Origin: Symbiodinium natans
Lineage: Eukaryota > Sar > Dinophyceae > Suessiales > Symbiodiniaceae
Assembly: GCA_905221605.1 (NCBI GenBank)
Contig: CAJNDS010002311.1
Coordinates: forward strand, 91,501-155,500
Direction of reading: 5' to 3'
Length of the DNA: 64,000 nt
Shown here: positions 21,901 through 32,400 of the stretch, in pieces
Numbering within the stretch: position 1 is the stretch's first letter
How the letters are laid out: the number at the start of each line of letters is the position of its first letter
Notes under the pieces: model-generated
What the model was told of the DNA's origin: nothing
What the model saw: the letters and a program-made list of their open reading frames with translations, nothing else
Databases searched by the model: none
Made by a program: the position numbers and the translations under genes

Positions 21901-22835
21901 TTCGGGGGAACCTTGGGTCACATACGCCCCTTGAACTCCCCCCCCCCCCCCTTCTGAACCCTATAAAGGGTGCTCCTAGCTGCAAGGGTCTTTCGGGTCC
22001 AGGGAGGGTCCCTGAAGTAACCTTTGCAGGGGTCTGGTTTAGGGTGTTAGAGTGTTAGGGTAACCCTAAACCCTAAACCCTAAACCCTAAACCCTATAAA
22101 CCCTAAGTGTAGGGTTTAGGGTTTAGGGTTAGGGTTTAGGGCACAGGCAGCCCAGTGTTACACAGCCCAATCTTGAAGATGTTTCAGGGTTGGGATCTTC
22201 AGTGGTTGGCGGACTCCGATCACCCGCATGGGCTATGATCACGCCCCCTTAATCTAGTGGCAGGTACGTGGGTCCTTAAGTTTAGGGTTTAGGCTTAGGC
22301 TTTGGGCTTTAGGCTTTAGGCTTTAGGCTTTAGGGTTTAGGCTTTAGGCTTTAGGGTTTAGGCTTTAGGCTTTAGGGCTTAGGGCTTAGGGCTTACCCCC
22401 CCCCCCCCCCTTTTGGAGCCTCCTACTCACAAGTGACAGGAGGCTCAGCGACCTTTCCTTTCCTCCGGTGTACTCGGGCGGCAGGATCTCCGTTCAACGA
22501 CCTTGGGAGAACCGAAAGCTCGGGGGCTGCTCACTGGTCCCGACCGATCTCCCGCCCTCAGGAACCCTAAACCCTAAGCCCTAAACTGTAACCTTAAACC
22601 CTAAACCTGATATTGAACCTAAACCCTAACCTAAGCCCTAACAGTGCTGACGAAGCTTCAAAGGCCGATGTCTCTGAATTCAAATTCTTTTGCAGGTCTC
22701 TGAAGATCCAAAACAACTCAGAAACGATTCCCTTTCTGCAGTATGTTTCAAGGTTAGGGTTTCTCAGGGTGGCTTGTAGAATATTCTGAATCCATCGTAA
22801 TGGGGTGTTTGGCGCTGCTGTAGTACGGCCTTGGC
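18759..22835 (-). CDS. Multi-exon gene B: coiled-coil-rich protein, 3' end resolved
   Basis: A run of reverse-strand exons ends at TAA (18759-18761). The peptides are mostly amphipathic helices with Glu/Arg/Leu spacing typical of coiled coils. No family is recognised. The translation start was not found; the 5'-most exon seen begins at 22835 and the stop of gene C lies at 23000, so the start may lie in between or in an unrecognised exon. Confidence 0.5.
19206..19276 (-). CDS. Gene B exon, coiled coil 'LGRLRDRCAALAAQHATD'
   Basis: GCGGCAG|A acceptor, CTCAAG|GC donor, 71 bp. Leu/Ala at a/d positions. Flanked by CCCTAAA (left) and TTTAGGG (right). Confidence 0.6.
19401..19480. mobile_element. 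TIR element family A, partial copy A3
   Basis: Left half only (TTGGGATGTTCCCCCTTAT, AGTCCTTACTAGGGATTATA), broken by a G-homopolymer. Confidence 0.6.
19770..19875 (-). CDS. Gene B candidate exon 'VPAFIQAIGGHKGFLVWS'
   Basis: Acceptor TTCATAG|A, long open frame of about 35 codons with hydrophobic content. The donor was not resolved. Confidence 0.38.
20009..20039 (-). CDS. Gene B candidate exon 'ARCLQSGPRE'
   Basis: CTGACACAG|G acceptor and CGAAG|GC donor enclose 31 bp. Short, so low certainty. Confidence 0.38.
20183..20284 (-). CDS. Gene B candidate exon 'RSVLKERLCRWVWDLSLA'
   Basis: About 34 open codons on the reverse strand with a helical pattern. The complementary strand also has a 71-codon ORF (20070-20285), so the strand rests on consistency with its neighbours. 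Confidence 0.38.
20403..20488 (-). CDS. Gene B candidate exon, basic 'IALKPTRWRDPASPRATD'
   Basis: GC-rich unique segment between TTTAGGG-type arrays, open on the reverse strand (EVARIALKPTRWRDPASPRA). No clear splice pair. Confidence 0.3.
20615..20648 (-). CDS. Gene B candidate exon 'AEGIKGQPRQS'
   Basis: GGTTGCAG|G acceptor; the open frame runs into the TTTAGGG array to its left. Confidence 0.32.
21177..21372. mobile_element. TIR element family D, copy D2, carrying a nested element
   Basis: CTCCGAAGTATGGGCCCT at left and TAAGGGCCCAGACTCCGGA at right enclose family C copy 2 plus a core shared with 39900-39950. Confidence 0.7.
21198..21301. mobile_element. TIR element family C, copy 2 (nested in D2)
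   Basis: 104 bp, differs from copy 1 at about four positions. Confidence 0.82.
21567..21635 (-). CDS. Gene B exon 'EMLPQSQHHLLARRWRRHKH'
   Basis: GGCCAG|G acceptor, 23 codons, GA donor giving an intron that starts GAGTTTAGG, directly in the telomere-type repeat. Basic amphipathic helix. Confidence 0.52.
21683..21766. repeat. TTTGGGG 7-mer array
   Basis: About 12 units adjoining ordinary TTTAGGG. Confidence 0.95.
22288..22395. repeat. GCTTTAG 7-mer array
   Basis: Variant heptamer alternating with TTTAGGG, ending in a C-homopolymer. Confidence 0.9.
22502..22556 (-). CDS. Gene B exon 'GGRSVGTSEQPPSFRFSQ'
   Basis: CTGAG|G acceptor and CCAAG|GTCGTT donor, 55 bp. Probably an unstructured segment. 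Confidence 0.48.
22643..22835 (-). CDS. Gene B long exon (193 bp), helical
   Basis: A pyrimidine-rich acceptor ending CATGTAG|G opens a frame of 64 codons that includes 'PLRWIQNILQATLRNPNLET' and 'SELFWIFRDLQKNLNSETSA'. The frame stays open across an internal CCCTAACC, so the telomere-like heptad is translated here (NPN). Donor CACT|GTTAGG. The reading is convincing as protein, but no family is recognised. Confidence 0.62.
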
Positions 22836-22999
22836 CTACATGGAGGGTCAGGAAGACTTAGTAGTAGTTTCTATAGAGCTTATAAGTAGGATACTCCTAT
22901 TAGGGTTTCCCGGTTAGGGTAACTTATAAAGTCCTACTTACTATTCTAGTTACTAATCCCCCGACCCTCCAGCATTGAGGTACTCAAACCGGACTTCCT

Positions 23000-23080
23000 T
23001 TAGTCGGTGCTTCGGGCCTTGGATGTCTTCTCGGCCTCTGCAAGCCACCAAGTTGTCAGACGGGCATACGGTGGTGGCAC
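23000..23080 (-). CDS. Gene C terminal exon 'VPPPYARLTTWWLAEAEKTS', TAA stop
   Basis: AAAGCAG|G acceptor followed by 26 codons and TAA. Clean frame, charged C-terminus (EKTSKARSTD). Confidence 0.62.
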   Translation of the reverse strand: MPPPYARLTTWWLAEAEKTSKARSTD

Positions 23081-26000
23081 CTGCTTTAGGGTTTCCCGGG
23101 TTTTAGGGTTTGGGGTTTTAGTACTAAATTCAAGCCCCGAACCTGACTTTTTGCTCAGTGCGCTTGCTCGAAGAGAGGTGCTCCCAAAGGATCCTGGGTA
23201 CTTGCGGCTCAAGCGCAATTCCCATGATCGCTCGATGCGAAAGCGTCATAAATATGGATTTGCACGTGATTGCGCTTAATATTGTAAAGCGTGGTTTGGC
23301 CCTGTGTTTTTTGCCGGACTGATCTCCTCATCCATTTTTCATCAGTCATCTAGATTAGGCTCCAATCTAGTGCCCGCCGAATGTCCGCAGCTTCCGCCTG
23401 TGACATCTTGGGACTCGTTTTGAAACCGGAACGTGAAGTGTTTTCTGCAAGAACGCCGCTGATACAACTTCTGTATATTGGGTTTCTGCACGTTGAACTT
23501 GACACTGCGCTGACTTGCGCGCTTCAACCAAGAACAAGCTTCCACCGCCATCCTTCAATCTTCTCCTTCACAGAAAACATATCCCAGTAGGAGGACGCAC
23601 CCAACCACCGAGGTCTCCACCTTTTTCCCTGAAACTCTGATTGCAGAAAGGAGAGTGCGCATGCTTGCTGCAAGCTCTTGTTTGGCACTGGGCGGGAAGG
23701 ACACCGTGCTGGGAACTGCTCATTCCGTACCATTTCCCATGACTCGCATGGCAGTTCCGAACTGGGGGATGTTTTGTGCCATGCAACTCCAAGCAGCCTC
23801 TGTTGCACTTGAATGCTCTGAACGAAGCCAACATGAATCTCTGCTATCGCGTGGCATGCAGCAGTAGCCACTTCCGCAAAACAAGCCTGGCCATCTCGTA
23901 ATTGGGACAAGATCAATATGCCCTTAACCCGGCTCTGCAGCTTCAAGGGAGTCCTTTTGCCATGTATCCCGAAACTGTGTTCCAGTCGTGTGAAAGGCAG
24001 GCCAACTTTTGATCTCCCGTGCATTCTTCCCCAGGGCCGGCTTGGGGAGACGTGTCCGGATCTTTACAATTTTACACTGATCTCCGCACTCGATACAACA
24101 TGCGACGGAACGCTTGCGCATTTTTTGGGCAGAAAAAAAAAAAAACATAATATGCGGCGGCATGCAGCAGGTGCTTCGTGTTGTATGCACTTGAAGCTTT
24201 CTGTTCTCCCACCCAGCCTCTGTCAGGGCGCTCCTCACAGAAAAGTTCAACAAAAAAAAACAATGATTGCAGCCTGTCGTTGCGTCCCAGCTTGATCATT
24301 CATATTCCCCAAAGTCCACCAACTTGCTTAATGCCTGCTTGCTTTTCCCTACTGATGTTACCGTTCACCTGGTTTATCATAAGTCTAACATCTTGTCCTA
24401 TACTGCGACTTCTTGTTTGTTATGGTCGGACTGGTTGCCCCACCAGAATCTGCCTGGACCGATGAACTAACCTTGCAGGACACAGACATGTATGCACTTT
24501 TAACCAGGATCCAATTAGCCTTTTTCTTTTGTTAATACGGCACCTTCTAAAAAGGCCCCCCCCCCCCCCCCCACAGGCGCCTAATTTTTGGAACTAATGA
24601 CTATATGACATACACTTTTGTGCATGAACGTGTGTCTTGGACAGGTTTAATCCGAAGTGTGTACAGTTTAAGTTGAAGAACAGCTAATGGCAACGGCTGC
24701 AAATGCTTCGGCGTGGCATGTTGTGAACCCATGTTGAAACCAAGCTAGCTCAGGGATCAAATGCCTGGCTTGTTCGCGATGCTTAGTCCACACCGCAGCA
24801 CGCCTGTTTTGTGTGGTACTAATGACAACATGCAGAAACTTCAAAACAACCGTAAGCCCCAACACCTACACCAAACCATAGACGTCCCACCATGCTTAAC
24901 CCAGACCTGACCTACATAAGCATCCTTCTACTCGCCGAGGGAAAACCCAATCCCCCGTAAACGCCCCAAAAACCCCAACCCCTGAACCTGTACACCTCAC
25001 CCTCAATCCAAAACACTTCTTCTCTGCGCCAGGGCGCTGATAACGTGCCCTGAGTAATCATATTCCGCTTGAAGCCGCGCGGCCTCTAACTCCTTACGTG
25101 CGCGCGCAATGTGTCTTTGAAGCTCCTGGGGATTTCTTGCTTAGGTTCCGGGGTGGCGTGTTCGGTTCTCTTATGCCCGTTACATGGTCCCTGAATATGG
25201 GCCCCTCAAAGGGGAAACCTTTATATACCCCTCAAACACCTATAGAACCCAGGGTCCAACGTCGGAACCCTTTAAAGAAGGCACGGGACCATGTCCGGGG
25301 ACCTGTCATGTGACTACCCTTGGAGTTTGGTTTCGGGGACGGTGGCCCAAGATTCAGCGTTCTATTAGGTTCTTAAGGAAGGGGTGTTTCAAGGGTGGTA
25401 GGTACCTAGGGCCCGGATGGAAGCTTAGAGCTTAGGGAGTATTGGGGAGTATTATGAACCTTTGCGTTACCCACCCCCTGCTGCCCGTAGAACCCTGATA
25501 AGCTTCGGGGCTTCAGTATCAGATTTGAGCTTGGGGTTGAGGGCTTTCGGGCTAGGTGATTGAGCTGTTGGGTTCAGCCGGACTCTCGAAGCCTCCCCCT
25601 AAAAGCCCCCTTTGTTTTGGCAAACCTGAAGCCTGAAAGCTGAACAGCAAAGCATCTAAACCCTGACCCCTAAACCCTCAAGAGCTTATGACGGACTTGG
25701 GGTTTTACCATCCTGCCTGGAGCGTGAACTTCATCGTACATCATATGGCCTCCACCTTGTCCCGGAGACCACTAGCACAAAGACAAATGCCCCTAATCAC
25801 TCAACTGCTCAAACTGTTCAATTCGCTGAACCTCCGGCTTTCCCAGGACATCTTTGCCAACACCAGGGAGACCGAGCCTACGCCTCCAACACCCCGTGCA
25901 CGCCCCACTCACCCACCCCCCCCCCCCCCCCTCACCCCCACCCCCCAAAGATACAGGCGGTTCGTGGCACCTACGTTGCCCTAACCCGAAACCCTAAAGC

Positions 26001-27318
26001 TCAAGGGCAAAAACCCGGCGACGTTGAGTCAGTGTCTAGGGCCCATTTAAGGGTTCGGGGGTTAGGGGGGGGTGGGGCGGTTGAGGGTTTAGGTTTAGGG
26101 TTTTAGGGTTTAGGGTTTTAGGGTTTCGGGTTTCGGGTTGCGGGTTTTGGGGGAACAAGGGGCTTCTTCGCCCCGCATCGGTTTAGGGGCACTAGCTTCG
26201 CTCCTTTGGATACATCCCCCTTATATTAACAGTCCTTAATAGGAAATTAGAACAGGGGTGCTACGTACAAAAAAAAAGCTACACAATCCCAAGTAAGACT
26301 GTGTATAAGGGGATTATAAGCGGGAACTCCCAACCCAACCAGTTCTCGACTCGTATCCTTTTGGGCTTCTCGGTGCGTTCGTTCAGGGGACCGCGGCCCC
26401 CACCCCTCCCCCCCACCTGGCCGCTGGCGTTTCGGGCCGGCTAGGATTTAAGTTTCGGGTTTATGCTTTATGGCCGGGTTTCGGGCTTAGTTGCATTAGG
26501 CTTAGGGCTTAGGGTCTAGACTATTAGCAAAATCCCACCTCCCTCTCCTCCCTTCTCTGCCGTGTGGCCCAGCTCCGGTGAGTCCATGGGCGTGGGGCAA
26601 ATTGTCGATCGGGGAGTAGCACTCAATGGCCCCTCTAAAAAAGCATGTGGATTATTTTCCTAACCCTAAACACCTAAACCCTATATAACCCTAAACCCTA
26701 AACTCTAAAATCGAATTCTGAAAAACCCGCAATGGAAACTGTGAATGTCCCAGGTGGCTACGGAGATGAAAGGATAGCTGAGCTACAGAATGACTGGAAT
26801 ACACCGGGTTACCTAGTCTTGCCTGGAGGATACTGACAGCTTTAACGTTCCGAAGCCCCCCAACCGCTGGGCCCCCCAAGCCTTAAGACCAAGCTCTCCC
26901 CTGTTTTAGGCTGATTTTTGAATGGTTTTAGGGTTTAGGGTTAGGGGTGGGGTTGTTTGTGGACCTTTGTCTTGCTGTCACAACCCTAGCTGGTTCATCT
27001 GACCCCGGGGGCTTGGCTTGCGCCGGTACCTGCATCACGATGTTTGCTTTTTGTCAACTTAGGGTTTAAGGTTTCAAGGGTTCAGGGTTTGGCGATGGCG
27101 TTGGCTTGGCTTTGGCTTTGGCTTTGGCTTGGCTTGGCTGTTAGCTTTGCCTTTGGCTTCGGGTTCAGGGGCTAGGGTCCTAGGGTTTATGGTTAGGGTT
27201 TTCTTCCTTGTAAAGGGGACGTGCCCATGTTTTCGGGTATACATGGGGGTACGTACTGCTGTTTTTGGAACATTCCACTCTTTTCTAGGGAGCGCTGTTT
27301 GATGCTCGGCGACGCCAT
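23000..27318 (-). CDS. Multi-exon gene C (probable), TAA stop at 23000
   Basis: Terminal exon at 23000-23080 and a strong coiled-coil exon at 25024-25125; a possible start exon lies at 27257-27318. The two lower exons are separated by the repeat-free island 23.1-24.9 kb. Function unknown. Confidence 0.42.
23110..24880. other. 1.8-kb island without telomeric repeats, unidentified
   Basis: The only long stretch in the window lacking TTTAGGG/CCCTAAA units. It has overlapping open frames on both strands (for example 166 codons at 23524-24024, reverse) broken by A-tracts at 24136-24146 and 24251-24259. One reverse frame (23155-23350) reads 'MTLSHRAIMGIALEPQVPRI'. No conserved motif was recognised. 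It could be a decayed retrosequence or a dispersed repeat inside an intron of gene C. Confidence 0.4.
25024..25125 (-). CDS. Gene C exon, strong coiled coil
   Basis: TCCCCAG|G acceptor, 34 codons beginning ELQRHIARARKELEAARLQA, then YDYSGHVISALAQ. Clear heptad with alternating charges. The donor is a GA or a nearby GC/AG alternative. Confidence 0.68.
25192..25294. mobile_element. TIR element family E, copy 1
   Basis: Perfect 10-bp terminal inverted repeats ACATGGTCCC / GGGACCATGT enclose about 80 bp including GGGCCC and AAAGGGG stretches. Related ends occur at 31662-31671 (reverse) and 60546. No transposase; non-autonomous. Confidence 0.6.
25688..25984 (+). other. 98-codon open frame on + strand, status unclear
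   Basis: The frame contains 'ASTLSRRPLAQRQMPLITQL' then a proline/threonine tail caused by a C-rich tract. The reverse strand has stops in all frames here. Possibly a real exon of a + gene, but every other supported exon is on the reverse strand. Confidence 0.2.
26206..26333. mobile_element. TIR element family A, copy A4
   Basis: Left end resembles TTGGGATGTTCCCCCTTAT with the conserved inner AACAGTCCTTAATAGG; the right end is a degraded complement (…GGGAACTCCCAA). Interior with a short A-tract. Confidence 0.5.
26570..26632 (-). CDS. Gene C candidate exon 'IECYSPIDNLPHAHGLTG'
   Basis: Acceptor TTTTAGAG|G, about 20 open codons, donor unresolved. Confidence 0.33.
27096..27160. repeat. GGCTTT hexamer array
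   Basis: Imperfect tandem GGCTTT/GGCTT units. Confidence 0.8.
27257..27318 (-). CDS. Gene C possible first exon
   Basis: ATG followed by 19 codons (ASPSIKQRSLEKSGMFQKQ) and a good GTACGT donor. Located 70 bp downstream of the gene D stop, which would fit tight head-to-tail genes; an overlapping frame is also open. Confidence 0.35.
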
Positions 27319-27387
27319 AAATCTTGGCAGTCCGCATGCAGCAGAGCCAACCCTAAACCCGACCCCTAAACCACAAAGATCCGACCT

Positions 27388-27500
27388 CTAACTTTGGGCG
27401 GCGGTCGTTTTGTCCGCCAGACTGGAGACGATCGTAGACAGCCGTGGATGTGTGGAGTCTTGTTTACTGCATCTGGATTCCAGGTGCAAAAGCTGCGGTC
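27388..27500 (-). CDS. Gene D terminal exon, TAG stop
   Basis: ACGCCCCCAG|G acceptor, 36 codons then TAG. Reads PQLLHLESRCSKQDSTHPRL and a helical tail SSLADKTTAAQS. A GT two bases before the stop could instead be a donor. Confidence 0.5.
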
Positions 27501-27685
27501 CTGGGGGCGTAGGGTCCCAAAATTGGGAAAACTTCTTACCGACTATAGGAGGAATTAGTTGCACCACCTGAGAAGTGGTAACATACGGGGATATATGGTA
27601 CCTACTTCAATATGTGATATGTGATAAAAAAAGTCGTATCAGATCCAAATCTAACGACTTTGCCCGAAGTACTTCTCGTAAAGGC

Positions 27686-27758
27686 AAAAAAAAAAAAAAA
27701 GAAAAAAAAAAAAAAAAAAAACAAAAAAAAAAAAAAACAAAAAAAAAACACAAAAAAA
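27686..27758. repeat. Poly-A low-complexity tract
   Basis: A-runs interrupted by single G or C. The apparent lysine-rich reading frame here is an artefact. Confidence 0.95.
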
Positions 27759-28039
27759 AGCAATAGGCCGCCACCCCTTAAAACCTGCCCGAAGCCGTAA
27801 ACCTTAAACCCCACCCCTATCTCCTAAACCCTGCAAAACTGGGGGATTTGGACTGGCCTGGTACCTCCTATCTAAACAGCAAACCCAAATTGCCCGACAA
27901 TTCCTTCAAGATCTAAACCCTAAAGCTACATAAACCCCTACAAGTCCCAATTACCGCGAAAGCCCCCAACAGCCCTAAATTCCCTGCAGATTCTGAACCC
28001 TAAGCTACTGAATCCTAACCAGGCTCAGGTCCGACCCCC

Positions 28040-28560
28040 TCGCCGAACGCCGCCTTTACTGCTCTATCGCCATTGTTTCCTGTCATTACTATCACTCTCC
28101 CGTTTACTACTCTTACTATCCGATTCATATTTGTATTGTAACTATTTGATCAGTATTCCTTTAACTACTATTGTTACCACTCTCCATGCTTTAATGGGCG
28201 ACTCATCATCATTACCGTAATGTTTATTACTAAGACTATTCCTCTATGATTAATCTGTTTTTTTTAGTCTACTGCTATTACTACTAAATATCCTTACGGG
28301 TCACGCACCTAAATCGGGCTACTGGGGCTTAAAAGTACCTTCCCAACATACAATAATGAGGTTACATGGACCCTTTGGGTTACTATTTCCGATTACCTTA
28401 CCGTACGAACTGCGATTGCATAACTATAACTACTACTACTACGGAATACACTACGAACTACGATTACTTTTAACGTTACTATTGGCCATTGCCTTTCCCC
28501 CTACAATACGATCCATGTTCGCTTACGGCCTCCCCATGTCAATCCGCATCATATAGTAGC
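28040..28560. repeat. Degenerate ACT/ATT triplet-rich region
   Basis: Strongly enriched in ACTATTACTAC-like triplets with few telomeric units, unlike the surroundings. No gene seen. Confidence 0.6.
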
Positions 28561-29008
28561 CAGGGGGCTGACGGAAGGGTCCCGGACCAGCAGTTTGAAT
28601 GAGGGAAAGGGTTTCGGGTTTAGGTTTTAGTGTTTAGGGGTTTTAGGTTTTAGGTTTAGGGCTTAGGGCTTAGGGCTCAGGGTTCAGTGTTCAGGTTTTG
28701 GGTTCAGGGGTTGTGCAGGTTTAGGGATGTAGGGCTTTGTGTTTTAAAAAAATGCTAGGGTTTGTAAAACTGGGACGTGTACTTTTTCCAACACGGAAAT
28801 TGTCGTGTCTTGAGGGCTTAGGGTTTTCGAGGAAGCCCTGATGTTTGTCGTCTCGGGTGCGGCAGAGCTGCACATGATTGCCTGCTCCGTTCCGCACCCG
28901 AAAAGGCCCCAAGCCGCGCCTAAGCCTTATCAAACCCGGACCCCTCCCTACACTACCAGAAACCCCACCCCACCCTCAACCCGAAACCGGACCCTAAAGC
29001 CTAAAGTG

Positions 29009-29079
29009 CTGAGCGAACACGCGCGAGCCGCAGGTGCGGACACCGCCACAACAAAACAACCGTCCGAAGCCGGGATCCG
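29009..29079 (-). CDS. Gene D candidate exon 'ASDGCFVVAVSAPAARAC'
   Basis: CTGGCAG|C acceptor; 23 open codons; GC donor. Hydrophobic centre. The + strand is also open here. Confidence 0.33.
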
Positions 29080-29864
29080 CTGCCAGCCCTAAAGGCAGGG
29101 AGCAGTGTCCATCAGAGGCCGCCAGATTAAGGCCGCGTGGGGTTTGAGGTCAGGGTTTCAGGGTTCAGGGTTTCAGGGTTCAAAACCCTACACCCTACAC
29201 CCTACACCTTAAACCCTAACCCTAGCTTCGGCCCAAGGTTGAGCCTGTAGCGATGCTAATTAAACAGTGTTGCCCGCTTTCTGGCCACGGAGCTGGGCTG
29301 TCGGTGCTCTTTTTGAGGTCTGATCCGCCCTCAACCCTAAACCCCTAAACCCTAACCTAAACCTAACCCTAAACCCTAACCCTACACCCTAAACCTAAAA
29401 CCCTAAACCGCTAACCCAGACAAAAACCATGACAAAGCTCACACCTTACATCCCACAAGGCCCCAGCCGCGGCTCTGAGAGTTCGGCAGAAACTCCAGGG
29501 GCAGGCTTTAGTTAGGTTGTTTGTTTAAAGCTTGATGCCCTACTGGCTTTTAGTTTTTAGTTTAGGGTTTAGGGTTTAGTTTGGGTTTTAGGTTTAGGGT
29601 TTAGGGTTTTAGTAACGGCTTATAGGGTTTGAAGATTGAGTCGATGCTATAGCGCACCCAATACGTAATGCCGCTTTACTGAGAGTTCTGGTCGCAACTC
29701 TGCATTGGCTACTGAACTCCCTAAACCCTAAACCCTAAACCCTAACCTAAACCCTAAACCTAAACCCTAAACCCTAACCCCAAAACCTTGTTTAGAAGGC
29801 CTCTATCCCAAAAACCCTAAACAAGAGGCCTTGGGCTTAGGGTTCGGGAATACACTGAGGTTGA

Positions 29865-30020
29865 TAAGAGCCGACCAGCTTCCTGCGCGAGAGGTGGTCC
29901 GCCTCTTGTAGCGGCCTCTCGGGAGTGATGTGCTTTTGACCCATGCAGATTTGTTCTGGCGAAGCATCTTCCACTGACGTCCCGCGACGCCCGGGAGCAC
30001 ACGTTTCGGTGTTCGGAGGG
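29865..30020 (-). CDS. Gene D candidate exon region, two open reverse frames
   Basis: One frame reads 'SVEDASPEQICMGQKHITPE' followed by RPLQEADHLSRRK; another open frame overlaps. Splice sites not resolved. Confidence 0.33.
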
Positions 30021-30293
30021 TTTAGTATAGATGTTGCCTAAGGCCCTTAAGACCCAATGACCCTCAACCCGGAACACACCCAAGGGAACTAGGTAGCTGA
30101 CGTCAAGGGTGGCTTTTTTTTAGACCTAAAAAACCCAAAGCCCTGAATACAAAACCCAAAACCCACAGAGGGTTCCGGCAAAGCCAGCCGGTTGGACGCA
30201 GGTGCATTAGGCCTTACCACAGTGAAATTTGGTTTAGGGGTTTGGGGTTTTTCGGGGTGGGGGTTAAAGGGTTTGGGTTGTTAGGGTTATTAC

Positions 30294-30384
30294 CTTTTGC
30301 ACACTTGAAAAACCGGCTGTAAACCATCTCCGCCAAAACTCTATCCAGAGCATTCGGGGATATGGGTGAGAGCATGATTAGCCA
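30294..30384 (-). CDS. Gene D exon 'SPISPNALDRVLAEMVYSRF', acceptor in telomeric unit
   Basis: Donor CAAAAG|GTAATA is good. In frame upstream, the first AG is that of TTTAG|GG, so the acceptor is itself a telomere-type repeat. About 30 codons, hydrophobic then basic. Confidence 0.55.
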
Positions 30385-31360
30385 TTTAACCCCCAACCCC
30401 AAACCCTAAAGCTAGTATTCCTTGAACCACGAGCCCTACACCCCTCCGGCTCAAAATGCCCCAACAAACCTTATAATAATAGGCCTTTGGCCCCAAAACC
30501 CTTAAATAAGATTCGTGAGCCTCTGGAACCTGATTAGTCAACCCTAAACCCTAAACCCTAACCCTCACCCGCAACCTAAACCTAAAAAACCCTAAACCTA
30601 AATCCTCATGAAGCAAGAACTGCTTCGCAGTTGGCCTATTTGTTGACCGGGCTTTCCTTCCAGTGGAAACCGAGGCGCTCGGTCTATGCTCAGACCCGGC
30701 TCGTGGGTTTAGGTCTAGGGTTTAGGTTTCTAGGTTATTGAGGGTAGGTGTTAGGGTGTAGGGTTTAGGTTTAGGGTTTAGGGTTTAGGGTTTAGGGTTC
30801 GGGTTGAGGTGAGGCTGACATGGCTCAAAGGGCTTAGCTTCATTCAATGCTTCTTACGTCTTCCGTGTACTGGTAGCCCAGTCCATAACCCTTAGCACCA
30901 GGGCAAACTTTTTGGTTGGCTACTTTTTTCAGGCACCCAGACACCCGAAAGAACAATGGTTACCACTGGGCTAGTTTATGTATGAAGGACTTAAGCGAGA
31001 TTCGAACTCTTCCTATCTAAACCCTGAACCTTAACCCTAACCGTAAACCCTGAACCCAACAACCCAAACCCTACACCTTTGAAGACCTTCCGTGCGCTTT
31101 GCTGCTCACATCCGACATGGGCTAGCCTACGGGCCTCTTCAATTGAATGCTATTGTGATAATATGCAGGGTGAAAAAAAAGACTGGTTTGCCATCATTTA
31201 GCGCCTCGCATCCTGCGACTGAGTGCATGCGCGCACATTTGCCGAGAGCTTCGGAGCACACCACTGTAAACTTGGCGTGCGGAACACCCTAATTAAAACC
31301 CTAAACCCTGACCCTAACCCTACACCCTAAAAACCTAAACACTAAACCTGTGCAAACACA

Positions 31361-31435
31361 TTGATGCACAATTTCGCGCCAGCAGCCGCCGCTCATGGCT
31401 GTCGGTCACAGGAAAGGAACGGCTGCTGATCTCCG
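31361..31435 (-). CDS. Gene D candidate exon 'FPVTDSHERRLLARN'
   Basis: GTAG|C acceptor and about 24 open codons (PEISSRSFPVTDSHERRLLA). The + strand is open as well, so strand is by context. Confidence 0.33.
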
Positions 31436-31696
31436 GCTACCTGACCACATCAAGGGTTTTAGGTTTCGGGTTTAAGGGTTTAGGGTTTAAGTGTTTAGGG
31501 TTTAGGGTTTAGGGACGCTTAACGTGACTCCCGGCCGAAAGGACCCCTAAGGGTAGTTATATATGGGCCCTTTATATAGCCCCTTGCCCCTTTATAGGGT
31601 GCATGAAGTATGGCCTTAAGGTGGTAAAACAGGGGCACGTACCCTTTTAAGGCCCATACTAGGGACCATGTAACAATCCTCCTAGACCCCTAGCTC

Positions 31697-31733
31697 CGCG
31701 AAGAAGTTCTGGGCTGTGTTCCGGGAATCTGAA
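31697..31733 (-). CDS. Gene D exon after a strong acceptor: 'SDSRNTAQNFFAE'
   Basis: GTTCTTTTTTTGCAG is the best polypyrimidine acceptor in this part. 37 bp, GA donor assumed. Confidence 0.48.
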
Positions 31734-31779
31734 CTGCAAAAAAAGAACATTTAAGCGGCGGTGCGCGGTTTAGGGTTTA

Positions 31780-32400
31780 GGGTTTTAGATTTAAATTATT
31801 TATATTAGATATTATATATTATAATTATATAGGTTTTGTAGGATTTCCAGGGTTTATAGGGTTTTTAGATCGTTTTATAGGGTTTAGGGTTTAGGTTTTC
31901 GTTAACTTCCAGCCTCAGCCGTTACGGCTGGTCCCTAACCCTAATCCACAAAAATGGGATTCCCGAAACATAGGGGTCCCCCTTATAATAGCCCCAATCG
32001 AAATTGGACTCTTTTTCAAGGGCCCCCCCTAGGTTGCCCAGTAACCTAAGGATGAAAAGAGTGCCCCTTTTTTTCTTAAGGGGTTTAACCAGGAACCTAA
32101 ACCTACAAAAAAGGGAATCAGGGTAACTCTGGGCATCCTACCCAAAGAACTTACCTTTGTTCAACCCCTGAATCTTCGAACCGCGAAAATGCCTAACCCC
32201 CCGACGCTCTGAAACCCAAGGTCAAACCTTAAGAATTTGTTCCCCCCACCTTAGGTTGGTTCTCTAAATTAGGGTCGCGCTTCTATGGTCCCTAGTAGAT
32301 AGGCTGACTGCCGTTTCTAGATAGGTAAACCCGAAACCCTGAAACCCTAAAAACCTACTTCGAGAACGACCCAGTAGCAACCCTAAAGGCTCTAATGACC
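31780..32400. other. Intronic or intergenic stretch, no gene seen
   Basis: AT-rich palindromic ATATTATAATTATA-type sequence near 31795-31830, scattered TTTAGGG units and degraded TIR fragments (TTCTCTAAATTAGGG at 32261). No convincing exon. Confidence 0.5.

Noticed and set aside
23524-24024. 166-residue protein as an intact gene
   Set aside because: Longest reverse frame, but overlapping frames are open on both strands and there are no recognisable motifs; kept only as an unidentified island.
27575-27766. Lysine-rich protein
   Set aside because: Translation of a poly-A tract; the same applies to 34353-34592.
30870-31015. tRNA gene (GATTCGAACTC and AGCCCAGTGGTAACC words)
   Set aside because: The T-arm-like and D-arm-like words are in the wrong order on the reverse strand and no cloverleaf can be drawn; looks like a fold-back of TAGCCCAGT arms.
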